Of a stretch of 64,000 bases of DNA, positions 32,998 through 42,298 are shown in pieces; position 1 is the stretch's first letter, and every line of letters starts with the position of its first letter. The stretch is from the NCBI RefSeq assembly GCF_037044555.1, contig NZ_CP146275.1, forward strand, positions 2,212,501-2,276,500. Reading direction: 5' to 3'. The position numbers and the translations under genes are program-made. Source of the stretch: Pelagibacterium nitratireducens (lineage in GTDB: Bacteria > Pseudomonadota > Alphaproteobacteria > Rhizobiales > Devosiaceae). The notes under the pieces were generated by a model. The model was given only the letters and a program-made list of their open reading frames with translations, was not told the origin of the DNA and searched no databases.

Positions 32998-33759
32998 TCA
33001 GGCCCGAAGCTTGTAGCCTGTCCTGAAAATCCAGGTGATGATGGCCAACGCGGCGGCCATGAAGACCAGCGTCATGCCCAGACTGATCCACACATCGACA
33101 TCGGCCACCCCGTAAAAGCTCCAGCGGAAACCGCTCACGAGATAAACCACGGGATTGAGCAACGCGATGTTCTGCCAGGTCTCGGGCAGCATGGTGATCG
33201 AATAGAAAGTGCCGCCCAGGAACGCCAGGGGCGTAACGATGAGCAGCGGAATGAGCTGGAGTTTTTCGAACCCGTCCGCCCAGATGCCGATGATGAAGCC
33301 GATCAGCGAGAAGGTGACGGCGGTCAACACCATGAACGCCATCATCCAGATCGGATGCTGGATATGGAGATCCACAAAGAAACTGGCCGTCAGAAGGATG
33401 ATCAGCGCCAGAATGACCGATTTGGTTGCCGCCGCGCCGACAAAGGCGATCACCGTCTCCACATGGGAAATCGGCGCGGTCAGGATTTCATAGACCGTAC
33501 CGGCGAATTTGGGAAAGTAAATGCCGAAGGATGCGTTCGACAGCGATTGCTGCAGCAACGAGAGCATGATGAGCCCGGGCACGATAAACGCCGCATAGCT
33601 GACGCCTTCAACCGATTCGATGCGCGAGCCGATGGCCGCGCCGAACACCACGAAATAAAGCGAAGTCGAAACGACCGGGGAAATGATCGACTGGGTGACA
33701 GTGCGCCACCAGCGCGCCATTTCAAATACATATATGGCCTTGATCGCGTAGTAGTTCAT
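32998..33759 (-). CDS. ABC-2 type transporter permease
   Basis: 253-residue inner-membrane permease of the ABC-2 export class (DrrB/NodJ-like). About six hydrophobic segments are visible; the first is [20 protein letters not shown]. The central [22 protein letters not shown] and late [36 protein letters not shown] are the family signatures. Start overlaps the ATPase stop as ATGA (33756-33759). It partners that ATPase; substrate unknown (drugs, lipids or polysaccharide in this class). Full length. Confidence 0.93.
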   Translation of the reverse strand: MNYYAIKAIYVFEMARWWRTVTQSIISPVVSTSLYFVVFGAAIGSRIESVEGVSYAAFIVPGLIMLSLLQQSLSNASFGIYFPKFAGTVYEILTAPISHVETVIAFVGAAATKSVILALIILLTASFFVDLHIQHPIWMMAFMVLTAVTFSLIGFIIGIWADGFEKLQLIPLLIVTPLAFLGGTFYSITMLPETWQNIALLNPVVYLVSGFRWSFYGVADVDVWISLGMTLVFMAAALAIITWIFRTGYKLRA

Positions 33760-34703
33760 GTCCGGTCCCTCAAAAGGCCAATGAAGATTTCCTCGAGCGA
33801 CGACTGGTGGGTCGACAAATCCTTGATCCTGATGCCTTCGGCATTGAGGGCTCCGATCAGGGTCGCGATGCCGGTCCGGTCGGCCTGGCTGTCATAGCTG
33901 TAGCGCAGTTCCTCACCATCATCGGAGAGTTTGAGCCCGAGATCTGTCAGCGATTGCGGCAGGGTCTTGAGCGGTTCCTGCAACTGAACGGCAAGATCCT
34001 TCTTGCCAAGCTTGCGCATCAGCTCGGCTTTTTCCTCCACCAGAATGATTTCGCCATTCGAGATGACCCCGATCCGGTCGGCCATCTCCTCGGCTTCTTC
34101 GATGTAGTGGGTGGTGAGAATGATCGTGACGCCGTTTTCCCGCAGTTCGCGGACCACATTCCACATGTCGCGCCGGAGTTCGACGTCGACGCCGGCCGTC
34201 GGCTCATCGAGAAACAGGATTTCCGGTTCGTGGCTGAGCGCCTTGGCGATCAACACCCGCCGCTTCATGCCGCCCGAAAGCGTGATCAGCTTGTCGTTGC
34301 GTTTGTCCCAGAGCGAGAGGTCACGCAGGATCTTTTCGATGACCTTGTCATTGCGCGGTTTGCCGAACAGGCCGCGGGTGAACGATACGGTCGCCCAAAC
34401 CGTCTCGAACCGATCCGAACTCAATTCCTGCGGCACCAGGCCAATCATGGCGCGGGTCTTGCGAAATTCGGTGACGACATCATGCCCGCCGACCAGAATC
34501 TGCCCGTCCGAGGGGCGAACCATGCCGCAGATCGTGCCGATCAGCGTGGTCTTTCCCGCGCCATTGGGCCCGAGCAGCGCGAAAATTTCGCCCACCCTGA
34601 TGTCGAGATTGATATTTTTGAGGGCGTGAAAGCCCGTGTCATAGGTCTTGTTGAGACCCAGAACCGCTACCGCAGGTTCAGCAGTCGTTATTTGCATATT
34701 CAT
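33756..34703 (-). CDS. ABC-2 type transporter ATP-binding protein
   Basis: 315-residue export ATPase of the DrrA/CcmA class. Walker [10 protein letters not shown], signature LSGGMKRRV, Walker [13 protein letters not shown] and switch His in LTTHY. A C-terminal extension of ~90 residues ([27 protein letters not shown]...) is usual for this class. First gene of a two-gene operon with the permease. Its start follows about 75 bases downstream of the rpsI terminator. Substrate unknown. Confidence 0.94.
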   Translation of the reverse strand: MNMQITTAEPAVAVLGLNKTYDTGFHALKNINLDIRVGEIFALLGPNGAGKTTLIGTICGMVRPSDGQILVGGHDVVTEFRKTRAMIGLVPQELSSDRFETVWATVSFTRGLFGKPRNDKVIEKILRDLSLWDKRNDKLITLSGGMKRRVLIAKALSHEPEILFLDEPTAGVDVELRRDMWNVVRELRENGVTIILTTHYIEEAEEMADRIGVISNGEIILVEEKAELMRKLGKKDLAVQLQEPLKTLPQSLTDLGLKLSDDGEELRYSYDSQADRTGIATLIGALNAEGIRIKDLSTHQSSLEEIFIGLLRDRT

Positions 34704-34774
34704 GGAAATCCGCCCTCTGGCCAGAGGTGCCTATATAAGATGCAAACGGTCGATGACCACCCCCTAAAGCAAAC

Positions 34775-34799
34775 AAAAAAGGCCCGCCAGAAGCGGGCC
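34775..34799 (-). terminator. Intrinsic terminator after rplM-rpsI
   Basis: GGCCCGC (34781-34787) pairs with GCGGGCC (34793-34799) around CAGAA, followed on the minus strand by six T residues (34775-34780). It lies about 25 bases after the rpsI stop. Confidence 0.93.
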
Positions 34800-34824
34800 T
34801 TTCCAAAAATCGGGAAGCGATGGA

Positions 34825-35304
34825 TTAACGCTTGGAGAACTGGAACGAACGACGGGCCTTGGCCTTGCCGTACTTCTTGCGTTCAACCACACGGCTGTCG
34901 CGGGTCAGGAAGCCACCCTTCTTGAGCGTCGGGCGAAGCTCGGGCTCATAAAGGGTCAGTGCCTGGGACAGACCGTGGCGAATGGCACCGGCCTGGCCGG
35001 ACAGGCCGCCGCCGGCGACCGTTGCGATCACGTCGTACTGGTCGACGCGCTCGGCGGTCACGATCGGCTGCTGCAGAATCATCTGGAGAACCGGGCGGGC
35101 GAAATAGGCTGTGAATTCCTTGCCGTTGACGGTGATCTTGCCCGAACCGGGCTTGATCCATACGCGGGCAACGGCATCCTTGCGCTTGCCGGTGGCATAG
35201 GCGCGGCCATAGCTGTCGAGCTTCTGGGTATAAACCGGCGCGTCATTGACAGCGGTATCGGTGGCCGTGCCGAGATCTTCGAGGGAGTTGATGGTCTCGG
35301 ACAT
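34825..35304 (-). CDS. rpsI: 30S ribosomal protein S9 (uS9)
   Basis: 159-residue small-subunit protein whose C-terminal tail reaches the P-site tRNA. The conserved core starts at [31 protein letters not shown] (about 32-62); the last residues [17 protein letters not shown] carry the invariant SKR end. The N-terminal ~30 residues are an acidic extension common in alphaproteobacteria. Directly follows rplM (one base between genes), the universal rplM-rpsI pair. Confidence 0.98.
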   Translation of the reverse strand: MSETINSLEDLGTATDTAVNDAPVYTQKLDSYGRAYATGKRKDAVARVWIKPGSGKITVNGKEFTAYFARPVLQMILQQPIVTAERVDQYDVIATVAGGGLSGQAGAIRHGLSQALTLYEPELRPTLKKGGFLTRDSRVVERKKYGKAKARRSFQFSKR

Positions 35305-35305
35305 A

Positions 35306-35770
35306 TTACTTCACCCTCACATTCTTGGTGTTGAGCGCGGCAACATCGAGCGTTTCGGGCTGCTGGGCTTCATGGGGATGCTCGGCACCGGCGTAAACGC
35401 GCAGGTTCTTGAGCTGGGCACGGGTCAGCGGGCCACCCGGCATCATGCGGCGCACGGCGTTTTCAACAACGCGCTCGGGGAAACGACCCTCGAGCAGTTC
35501 GCGCATGGTGCGGTCCTTGATGCCACCGGGGTAGCCGGTGTGCCAGTAAAAGCGCTTGTCGTCGAGCTTCTTGCCGGTGAACTTCACCTTGTCGGCATTG
35601 ATGACAATAACATTGTCGCCCATGTCCTGGTTGGGGGTGAAGGTCGGAAGGTGCTTGCCGCGCAGGCGAGTGGCGATGACCGCAGCGAGACGGCCTACAA
35701 CGAGGCCTTCCGCGTCGATCAAAACCCACTTCTTATCGATCTCGCCAGCCTTGGCCGAGTAGGTTTTCAT
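35306..35770 (-). CDS. rplM: 50S ribosomal protein L13 (uL13)
   Basis: 154-residue large-subunit protein, an early assembly factor. Start at 35770 ([29 protein letters not shown]). Signatures are [38 protein letters not shown] and [23 protein letters not shown]. First gene of the rplM-rpsI operon; a consensus-like promoter lies about 100 bases upstream (35866-35894). Confidence 0.98.
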   Translation of the reverse strand: MKTYSAKAGEIDKKWVLIDAEGLVVGRLAAVIATRLRGKHLPTFTPNQDMGDNVIVINADKVKFTGKKLDDKRFYWHTGYPGGIKDRTMRELLEGRFPERVVENAVRRMMPGGPLTRAQLKNLRVYAGAEHPHEAQQPETLDVAALNTKNVRVK

Positions 35771-35865
35771 TGTTCTTGATCCTTTTGGATATCTCTTACG
35801 AGACAAGGCCGCCAAAGCGGGAGGCCCATCCCCGGCCAGACTTGCGAATGGCCATTTCGACGCGG

Positions 35866-35894
35866 GTGATACAGGCCACCCGATGCGCCGTCAA
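35866..35894 (-). promoter_or_regulatory. Promoter of rplM-rpsI
   Basis: On the minus strand TTGACG (35889-35894), 17 bases, TATCAC (35866-35871). The leader to the rplM ATG is about 90 bases. No L13-binding structure is obvious. Confidence 0.65.
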
Positions 35895-35945
35895 GCACAA
35901 AGTAATTTCTGTTATATTACAACAGTTTAACGGCGCGGTATAATA

Positions 35946-37007
35946 CTACCGCGAAGAAAGCCTATGCATATCAGAGAGATAGGCCACCACCATCGCCACC
36001 AGTGTGAACGCCAGCGCCTGATGGACGAGCGCGACGGGAATATTGACCACCGACAGCAGCGTCGTGATCCCTACGGCGACCTGCAGCACGATGAGCACCG
36101 CGATACGCGGCAGCCATGCGTGAACGCCCGCAAAACCGGGACCCTTGCGACCGCGCCACCACAGGACCAGCGCGTAGATCGTGATGAGGTAGGCCAGGCT
36201 CCGATGGTTGAACTGCACGGTGAGAATGTTTTCAAATATGTTGCGCCAGGCCGGGTCGATGGTGAACAGACCGCCCGGCACGATCGCGCCGTCGATCAGG
36301 GGCCAGGTGTTGTAGATGAAGCCGGCGTCCAGTCCAGCGACAAGTGCCCCTGCCCCGATCTGGATAAACAGCAGTGCGACCAGGACCCAATTGGCGATCG
36401 TCCATCCGCGTGAGGGCACAACGCCGCTGACGGGGGGTTCGAGCGTTCTGGCCACCCAGACGAGCGCCATCATCAATATGCTCGCGGCGCACAGATGGGC
36501 AGCGAGGCGATATTGAGAGACCGAAGTGAGTTCGGAAAGGCCCGACGAGACCATCCACCAGCCCAGAAACCCCTGGAAGGCGCCTGCGACAAACAGCCCC
36601 GTCATCGGCCAGACGAGGCTTTTGGGGATACGGCGCTGGATAAGGAAGATCACAAAGGGGATGGCGAAGGCAAAGCCGAGCATGCGCGCCAGAAAGCGAT
36701 GGCCCCATTCCCACCAGAAGATCGATTTGAACTCATCGACGCCCATCCAGCTTTCGACAAGCCGGTACTGCGGAATCTGCTGGTAGGCCTCGAATTCGGC
36801 TTGCCAGTCGGCGGCGGACAGCGGCGGGATAATGCCCGAAATCGGCTTCCAGCTGGTGATCGAAAGGCCGGACTCGGTCAGCCGCGTACCGCCACCCACC
36901 ACGACGATCAGCAACACGAACGCGGCAAGGCAGTAGAGCCAGATGCGGACGGGCCGGATGCGGTCGTAATCGAGCGATGCGGAACCAGCGGAGACGATGG
37001 CAGACAC
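35946..37007 (-). CDS. ctaA: Heme A synthase (COX15/CtaA family)
   Basis: 353-residue integral membrane enzyme that oxidises the C8 methyl of heme O to give heme A for cytochrome aa3 oxidase. About eight membrane helices in two four-helix halves. Conserved His regions are WWEWGHRFLARMLG and RLAAHLCA in the first half, VQFNHRSLAYLI and PVALVHQALAFT in the second. Also diagnostic are GGGTRLTESGLSITSWKPISG and TWPLIDGAIVPGGLF. I chose the GTG at 37007; upstream sequence reads as the divergent promoter region. The stop codon lies in a small inverted repeat (35934-35953). Confidence 0.92.
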   Translation of the reverse strand: MSAIVSAGSASLDYDRIRPVRIWLYCLAAFVLLIVVVGGGTRLTESGLSITSWKPISGIIPPLSAADWQAEFEAYQQIPQYRLVESWMGVDEFKSIFWWEWGHRFLARMLGFAFAIPFVIFLIQRRIPKSLVWPMTGLFVAGAFQGFLGWWMVSSGLSELTSVSQYRLAAHLCAASILMMALVWVARTLEPPVSGVVPSRGWTIANWVLVALLFIQIGAGALVAGLDAGFIYNTWPLIDGAIVPGGLFTIDPAWRNIFENILTVQFNHRSLAYLITIYALVLWWRGRKGPGFAGVHAWLPRIAVLIVLQVAVGITTLLSVVNIPVALVHQALAFTLVAMVVAYLSDMHRLSSR

Positions 37008-37101
37008 AGTAAGCGTACCGGAGTTGTCAATATTGACCGAAGTGCTAATGGGATGCCCGGCAAATGGCAATGATAACAAACGCCGCAGCATGGAGACAGC
37101 A

Positions 37102-37308
37102 ATGACCCAGCGCCAGCGCAAGGCCGTCGGCATCGGACTGACCCTTTTGACGCTTGTGATGTGGACGGCTTTGGGCCTCTGGATCTACGAGTTGTGGCTG
37201 GTCGGAGCGCACAATCTCGTTCACCTGGCCTTTTTCGTACTGTTCGGGCTGGGCTGGGTGTTTCCGGCCATGGTGGTGATCCGGTGGATGCAGAAGCCCG
37301 ACGCCTGA
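37102..37308 (+). CDS. DUF2842 family small membrane protein
   Basis: 68-residue protein with two predicted membrane helices (GIGLTLLTLVMWTALGLWIYELW and LVHLAFFVLFGLGWVFPAMVVI) and the end RWMQKPDA, the DUF2842 pattern of alphaproteobacteria. I chose the ATG at 37102 (MTQRQRKAVG), with GGAGA five bases upstream; ATG 37090 is an alternative. Divergent from the heme A synthase gene, which fits a link to cytochrome oxidase biogenesis, but this is only context. Function unknown. Confidence 0.85.
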   Translation: MTQRQRKAVGIGLTLLTLVMWTALGLWIYELWLVGAHNLVHLAFFVLFGLGWVFPAMVVIRWMQKPDA

Positions 37309-37311
37309 GGT

Positions 37312-38358
37312 TTACTCCACGTCGAGCCGCTTGCCCCGACGCATCAGGGTGAACACTTCGGCGGTCAGGAAAACGTCGATAAAGCGCTTTTCCTGGAACA
37401 ATCCGTTGAGCGAGACCCGGGGCAGCGCATTGAGATGGGCGCGGTGTTCGGCATAAAGACCGCCCGGGCGCGTGGTCACGGCGGTGGCAAATCCCAGATC
37501 CCGCGCGGCGGCAAATTCGCGCGGGCCTGCAGCGGCGACTCCACCGATGGGATAGGACAAATGCCGCGGGCGCTTGCCGAACTGGGCTCCAAGCACATTG
37601 GCCGATTGTTCGATCTCGGCCCGCATCTGGTCTTGAGGCAGTTTTGACAGTTCGTAGTGATAGACCGTGTGCGCGCCGATGGTGCACAGCGGCTCGCCGG
37701 CAAAAGTCTTGAGTTCGGACCAGTCCATGATCAGTTCGCGACAGTGCGCGGCAAGGTCAAATCCATAGCGTTGGGCCAGTGTCCTGATCGACGCCTCGCG
37801 TTCGGGCTCGGCCATTTTGCGGTAACGCTCATAGACAAGAGCGAAGGTCGCGTTTTTCTGGTCCAGCGTCCCGGCGTCACCGTAGTGCGGGCCCTCGGGC
37901 ATGTCGAATGCCACCACGTCATTGGCGGCGATGATATCCTCGAGCGCCTGCCACCAGACAATCCCCACTCCGTCAATCAAGCCGGTCGGGATATAGAGCG
38001 TGAAGGGTGCGGCGTGCCTGCGCAGGATGGGCAAGGCGTGAACGAGATTGTCGCGATAGCCGTCATCGAAGGTCAAAACGATAAAGGGCTTGGCGTCCTC
38101 TGCGCCAATCCGGCTTATGGCTTCATCGAGATCGACGATATCGAACCCGGCCTCACGCGCCCGCACAATCACCGCTTCGAGGAAATCGGGCCGGACCTGG
38201 AGGATTGAATTGGGCGAGAACTCTGCCGGAGCGTCAGGGACAACCCTGTGCAGCGTAAAAATGAGACCGCGCGCTGCGGAGAACCTGCGCAGACCGGCCG
38301 TCACCCCTGGTAGCGCCAGTGCTTCGAAGGCGGCCCTGTAAACTGAGTAAGGCGGCAT
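37312..38358 (-). CDS. Polysaccharide deacetylase (NodB/CE4 family)
   Basis: 348-residue protein of the CE4 deacetylase family. The NodB-domain motif 1 is FIVLTFDDGYRDN and motif 2 is GAHTVYHYELSKL (H-x3-H), giving the Asp-His-His metal site; later GKRPRHLSYPIGG matches motif 3. Residues 1-60 have no signal peptide, so a cytoplasmic or membrane-face action on a sugar substrate is likely, for example removing N-acetyl groups from exopolysaccharide precursors. Start at 38358 follows GAGGG and lies 10 bases after the stop of the Wzz-like gene, so the two form a transcript in the exopolysaccharide locus. Confidence 0.86.
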   Translation of the reverse strand: MPPYSVYRAAFEALALPGVTAGLRRFSAARGLIFTLHRVVPDAPAEFSPNSILQVRPDFLEAVIVRAREAGFDIVDLDEAISRIGAEDAKPFIVLTFDDGYRDNLVHALPILRRHAAPFTLYIPTGLIDGVGIVWWQALEDIIAANDVVAFDMPEGPHYGDAGTLDQKNATFALVYERYRKMAEPEREASIRTLAQRYGFDLAAHCRELIMDWSELKTFAGEPLCTIGAHTVYHYELSKLPQDQMRAEIEQSANVLGAQFGKRPRHLSYPIGGVAAAGPREFAAARDLGFATAVTTRPGGLYAEHRAHLNALPRVSLNGLFQEKRFIDVFLTAEVFTLMRRGKRLDVE

Positions 38359-38368
38359 CGGGACGCCC

Positions 38369-40384
38369 TCAGGCGACTTCGGACTGCGGTTCGGCGGTCG
38401 CAATGACACGGATATCGGAGAATCCGAGTGCGGCGATTTCTCTGGCTTCGGCGCTGTTGCTCGTGCCCGCGGACGAGAGCAGAACGCACTTGCCCTCAAT
38501 GCCGGTAAAGAGAGGCAGGCTCGAGGTCATGCCGACCCGGCCGGTCACGATAACAATGGCCTCGTAGATATCGGAGAGCGCTTCGACCAGCGTCGCCACG
38601 CGCTCGGTGTTGCGGTTGAGGCGGGTGCCCTGCCCCCACGGCACGAAGGCAAACCGGTCGTCGGCGCCCCTGTGCACGACGTCGCCGAATTCTGCACCTT
38701 CCGCGCAAAGGTCGGTGAGACCCAACTCGATGCCCTGCTGGCCGCTGGCCGCGTCGATTTCAGCCACGCTCTGGCCGTTATCGACGAATGCAGCCGTGAG
38801 GCGCTCGGCAAAATCGAGGCTTTCCTGCGCGTTGTGGTCAGACGCAACCAGGATCACCCGATCGAGCCGCGCCAGCACGCTGGCAGCGAGGGCCTCGATT
38901 TCGGTATCGATCGGGGTGGCCGGGGGCCGGTGACCGGTGATCGCAAGGGGTTGAGGCGCTTCTGGTGCCGCGGTGGCCCCGGCATCATCGAGCACCGCTG
39001 CACCAGTGTCTTCCTGATCGAGATCGGGCTGCTCCGGACGGGCGGGGCGTTCAACGAGAGCCCGGCCCGACAACAGCTCGGAAAAAATGACGGCGCCGAC
39101 CTGCAAAAGCACTGCGGCGATGCCGACAGCGAGCAGGACAAGGCTTGTTTTGGGCGAAGCTGGAGAACTGGAGGGCACAGCTTCGCTCACGACACGCACG
39201 TCGGGCAGCGCAGAGCCCATGTCCGAGCGCGCCGAGGCTTCAGTGAACCGCAAGAGATAGGCATTGAGCAATTCCCGCTGAGCCGCCGCCTCGCGCTCGA
39301 GTTCGGCAAGGGTTACCCCCTCAATGGTATCGGACCCCGCGGTCACCTTGACCCGTTCAAGCTCGGCCTGCAGGGATTGCTCAAGGTCGGCCTCGATCTG
39401 GGCCTGCGCCTCGAGGGCCTGGGCGACACGGCGGCCTTCATTGGAGATCTGGGTGTCGATTTCGGCAATCTGGGCATCGAGTGCCCGGATCGTGGGGTGG
39501 CTGGGCAGGAAGGTTGCTGCCTGCTGGGCACGTTCACCCTGCAGCCGCGCCATTTCCTGGCTCAATTGCTGGACGATGGCCGATGACTGAACGTCGGAAA
39601 CGCCACCGACCGACTGCCCCGATTCGAGCAGGCTGCGGATCAGCTGCGCGCGCGACTGGGCAGCGTTGCGCCGCTCATTGGCAGCTGTGATCTGGGCCGA
39701 GAAATTCGAGAGCTGCTGATTGGTCAGGCTCTCGTTGTTGGAGCCGGTAAACAGGTCGTTCTGGACACGAAAATCGGCAATGGCGCGCTCTGCACCGACA
39801 ACGTCCTGGCGCAGCCGGGTTATTTCCTGCTGCAACCAGGCCGTGGCATCGACTGTATCGGAAATCTGCTGGCCGGCCCGACGCTGGACATGGGCCTGAA
39901 CGACTGCGTTGGCAACTTTTGCCGCCAGATCGGGATCGGTATGGCGATAGGCCACCGAAATCAACCGCGAGGCGCGCTCCTGGGTCACCACAAGATTGTC
40001 ACCGATTTCGCCGACGATTTCGCTGTCGCTCCAGCCCTCGAACGCGGGCTCGTCGCGCAGCGCCGCGGTTTCGATGGCCGCCAGGATGGTGTCGCGCGAC
40101 TTGATGAGTTCGATCTGGCTCGAAACGGTCGCGATGTCGATATAATAGGTTTCGGCGTTCTGGTTGCTTGCCGCGCTTGTATAGGCGGTGCTGCGCGGCT
40201 CGACGAGCAATTCGGCCCGAGATTCGTAAAGCCGGGGGACAAAGAGCAGAACCGCATAGGCCGCCGCCAGCAGCAGGACCGTCACCAGACCGATGCGGAA
40301 CAGCCTGGAAACCACGGCTCTCAAAATGACGCTGGCGTCGATGCTTTCCTCGGACTTTTCTGCCCCGGATGCGGATTGGTTCAT
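38369..40384 (-). CDS. Exopolysaccharide chain-length (Wzz/GumC-like) protein with kinase-like domain lacking P-loop
   Basis: 671-residue inner-membrane polysaccharide co-polymerase. Wzz domain: TM1 about 31-51 (IGLVTVLLLAAAYAVLLFVP), a large periplasmic coiled-coil region, and TM2 about 420-445. The cytoplasmic C-terminal part (about 500-671) has the layout of a BY-kinase domain as in ExoP, but the Walker A segment reads VILVASDHNAQESLDFAERLTAAF with no GKT/S. The A' Asp cluster is absent (AEIDAASGQQ), and no tyrosine cluster ends the protein. It is therefore predicted to be catalytically dead. Divergent from the Wza-like gene; together they control export and length of the polymer. Confidence 0.88.
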   Translation of the reverse strand: MNQSASGAEKSEESIDASVILRAVVSRLFRIGLVTVLLLAAAYAVLLFVPRLYESRAELLVEPRSTAYTSAASNQNAETYYIDIATVSSQIELIKSRDTILAAIETAALRDEPAFEGWSDSEIVGEIGDNLVVTQERASRLISVAYRHTDPDLAAKVANAVVQAHVQRRAGQQISDTVDATAWLQQEITRLRQDVVGAERAIADFRVQNDLFTGSNNESLTNQQLSNFSAQITAANERRNAAQSRAQLIRSLLESGQSVGGVSDVQSSAIVQQLSQEMARLQGERAQQAATFLPSHPTIRALDAQIAEIDTQISNEGRRVAQALEAQAQIEADLEQSLQAELERVKVTAGSDTIEGVTLAELEREAAAQRELLNAYLLRFTEASARSDMGSALPDVRVVSEAVPSSSPASPKTSLVLLAVGIAAVLLQVGAVIFSELLSGRALVERPARPEQPDLDQEDTGAAVLDDAGATAAPEAPQPLAITGHRPPATPIDTEIEALAASVLARLDRVILVASDHNAQESLDFAERLTAAFVDNGQSVAEIDAASGQQGIELGLTDLCAEGAEFGDVVHRGADDRFAFVPWGQGTRLNRNTERVATLVEALSDIYEAIVIVTGRVGMTSSLPLFTGIEGKCVLLSSAGTSNSAEAREIAALGFSDIRVIATAEPQSEVA

Positions 40385-40523
40385 TTCGTCGCCTCTTCGT
40401 CGTCAAGCGCTTATCGCCCCGTCATGGTAAGCATTCGGTTAAGCGCGCACGGTTCTGTTTCCGATAAGGGCTTTTTAACCATGACGTGGGAGACCTAACG
40501 TCACTGCATGAAACGGGACGAAT

Positions 40524-41081
40524 ATGATGGGTCGGCTGCGCCTTGCCTTGCTATTGTTGCCGCTCTTTTTGGGAGCATGCGCGCACAGCGGACGCCCCGC
40601 CACCTATCTGGTGGAACAGAGCGGTCCCTATCTTCTGGACAGCGGCGATGTCTTGCGCATCAGTGTCTATGGGGATCCCAACCTCACCAACACCTATAGA
40701 GTCGACGATTCCGGCGCGATTTCGATGCCGCTCGTCGGTGCCGTGGCGGCGCGCGGCGGAACCACCGACGGACTGTCGCTCAAAGTGGCATCGGCGCTGG
40801 CCGCCGGGTACATGCGAAACCCGAACGTCGCCGTCGAAGTTGCTGAATACAGGCCCTTTTTCATCCAGGGCGCTATAGGGTCTTCAGGGCAATATCCCTA
40901 TTCCTACGGCATGACGGTGCGTGCGGCGATCAGCGCTGCTGGCGGCTTTAGCGATACCGCCAACCGCAACACGGCAACAATCTATCGCCGGCAGGGCAAT
41001 GAAATGGTCAAAGGCAGCGTGGAACTTGACTTCCCCATTCTGCCTGGCGACACCATCGTCATCGCAGAGCGCTGGATCTGA
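40524..41081 (+). CDS. Polysaccharide export lipoprotein (Wza/GumB type)
   Basis: 185-residue outer-membrane export protein, shorter than E. coli Wza. Signal peptide with lipobox (MMGRLRLALLLLPLFLGAC). It carries the Poly_export domain (YLLDSGDVLRISVYGDPNLTNTYRVDDSGAISMPLVGAVAARG) and one SLBB-like repeat (FIQGAIGSSGQYPYSYGMTVRAAISAAGGFSDTA). This matches the shorter ExoF/GumB form that pairs with a Wzz-like partner. It is the first of four plus-strand polysaccharide genes; the next gene starts 3 bases after it. Confidence 0.9.
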   Translation: MMGRLRLALLLLPLFLGACAHSGRPATYLVEQSGPYLLDSGDVLRISVYGDPNLTNTYRVDDSGAISMPLVGAVAARGGTTDGLSLKVASALAAGYMRNPNVAVEVAEYRPFFIQGAIGSSGQYPYSYGMTVRAAISAAGGFSDTANRNTATIYRRQGNEMVKGSVELDFPILPGDTIVIAERWI

Positions 41082-41084
41082 TCT

Positions 41085-42206
41085 GTGGCCAGGGACAAAC
41101 TCCGGGTTCTCCAGGTCATGCGGGCACCCGTCGGCGGGCTGTTCCGCCATGTCGCCGACCTGACGCGAACGCTGGCCGAACGCGGCCATGAGGTGGGGAT
41201 CGTCGTCGATGAGAGCGGCGACGCGCAATCCGATTTAAAACTCGCGGGGCTAGAGCCGTTCGCCGCGCTGGGCATCCACCGGTTTCCGATCCCGCGCCTT
41301 CTGGGTCCCGACGATATCACCACACCGGCCAGGATTCGCGCACTGGCGAAGTCGACCGGTGCCGATATCCTCCATGGACACGGGGCGAAGGGCGGGTTCG
41401 GAGCACGGCTGGCGCGCATCGGGCGAAAGCGTGCGGGCGCGGTTTATACGCCCCATGGCGGCGCGCTGCATTTCGATCCCCGGTCGCTGTCGGGCGGGCT
41501 CTTCATGACCATCGAGCGCTCGCTCTTGCGGCTGACCGATGCGCTGATCTTTGAAAGCCGCTACGCCCAAAAGACATTTGCTTCCCATGTCGCCCAGCCT
41601 CAGGGCCGTCAGGAGGTTATTCACAACGGGTTGGCCACGGCCGAGTTCGTTCCCATAACCCCCGGCCCCGACGCCGCCGACTTCGCCTTTGTGGGCGAAT
41701 TGCGGACGCTCAAGGGGATCGATCTGATCGTCGAGGCGCTGGCCCCGCTGCGCGCGCCCGACGGCCGACCCGCCACCATCATCATGGCCGGAGATGGCCC
41801 GGATGCGGCTGCCCTGCGTGAGCGGATCGCGCAGTTGGGGCTTGGTGAGCGCATCACCCTGGCCGGCATACGGCCCGCGCGGGACATTTTTGCCAGCGGC
41901 CGGTGCGTTCTGGTGCCTTCCCGCGCCGAGTCCCTGCCCTATGTGGTCATGGAAGCCGCCGCCGCCGGCCGGCCGATCATCGCCACCAATGTGGGGGGGA
42001 TTGGGGAAATCTTCGGGCCGACCGCCCAAAGCCTTATCGCGCCCAACGACGTGAGCCCGCTTGGTGAGGCGATGGCGGCGTTTCTCGCCGCACCCGAGTT
42101 GCTGCAGAGAGAGGCCGAAGCACGGCGCGATTTCGTCCAGTCGCGCTTCTCGCTCGTCCACATGGTCGATGAGATCGAGGCTCTCTACCAGTCGCTAACC
42201 ATTTGA
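41085..42206 (+). CDS. Glycosyltransferase family 4
   Basis: 373-residue GT-B glycosyltransferase. The N-terminal acceptor domain starts VLQVMRAPVGGLFRHVADLTRTLAERGHEVGIVVD. The C-terminal donor domain has FVGELRTLKGIDLIVEAL, GDGPDAAALRERIAQLGLGERITLAG and the GT4 E-x7-E motif in VPSRAESLPYVVMEAAAAGRPIIATNVGG. Starts with GTG 3 bases after the Wza-like gene, so translation is coupled. Adds one sugar to the lipid-linked exopolysaccharide repeat unit; donor not known. It is the only sugar-adding transferase in this locus besides the priming enzyme. Confidence 0.92.
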   Translation: MARDKLRVLQVMRAPVGGLFRHVADLTRTLAERGHEVGIVVDESGDAQSDLKLAGLEPFAALGIHRFPIPRLLGPDDITTPARIRALAKSTGADILHGHGAKGGFGARLARIGRKRAGAVYTPHGGALHFDPRSLSGGLFMTIERSLLRLTDALIFESRYAQKTFASHVAQPQGRQEVIHNGLATAEFVPITPGPDAADFAFVGELRTLKGIDLIVEALAPLRAPDGRPATIIMAGDGPDAAALRERIAQLGLGERITLAGIRPARDIFASGRCVLVPSRAESLPYVVMEAAAAGRPIIATNVGGIGEIFGPTAQSLIAPNDVSPLGEAMAAFLAAPELLQREAEARRDFVQSRFSLVHMVDEIEALYQSLTI

Positions 42207-42298
42207 CCAATTGAAGGGGATAGATTTAACCCCTCTTCACCCTGAACACCCCATAGTCCCGCGCACGAAATCCATGACGATCAGTGCGAGGCCAGCCC

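Noticed and set aside
35934..35953. Inverted repeat CGCGGTA/TACCGCG at the heme A synthase stop, as a terminator.
   Set aside because: The stem is only 7 bp and no T run follows on the minus strand. Chance or a weak structure is as likely.
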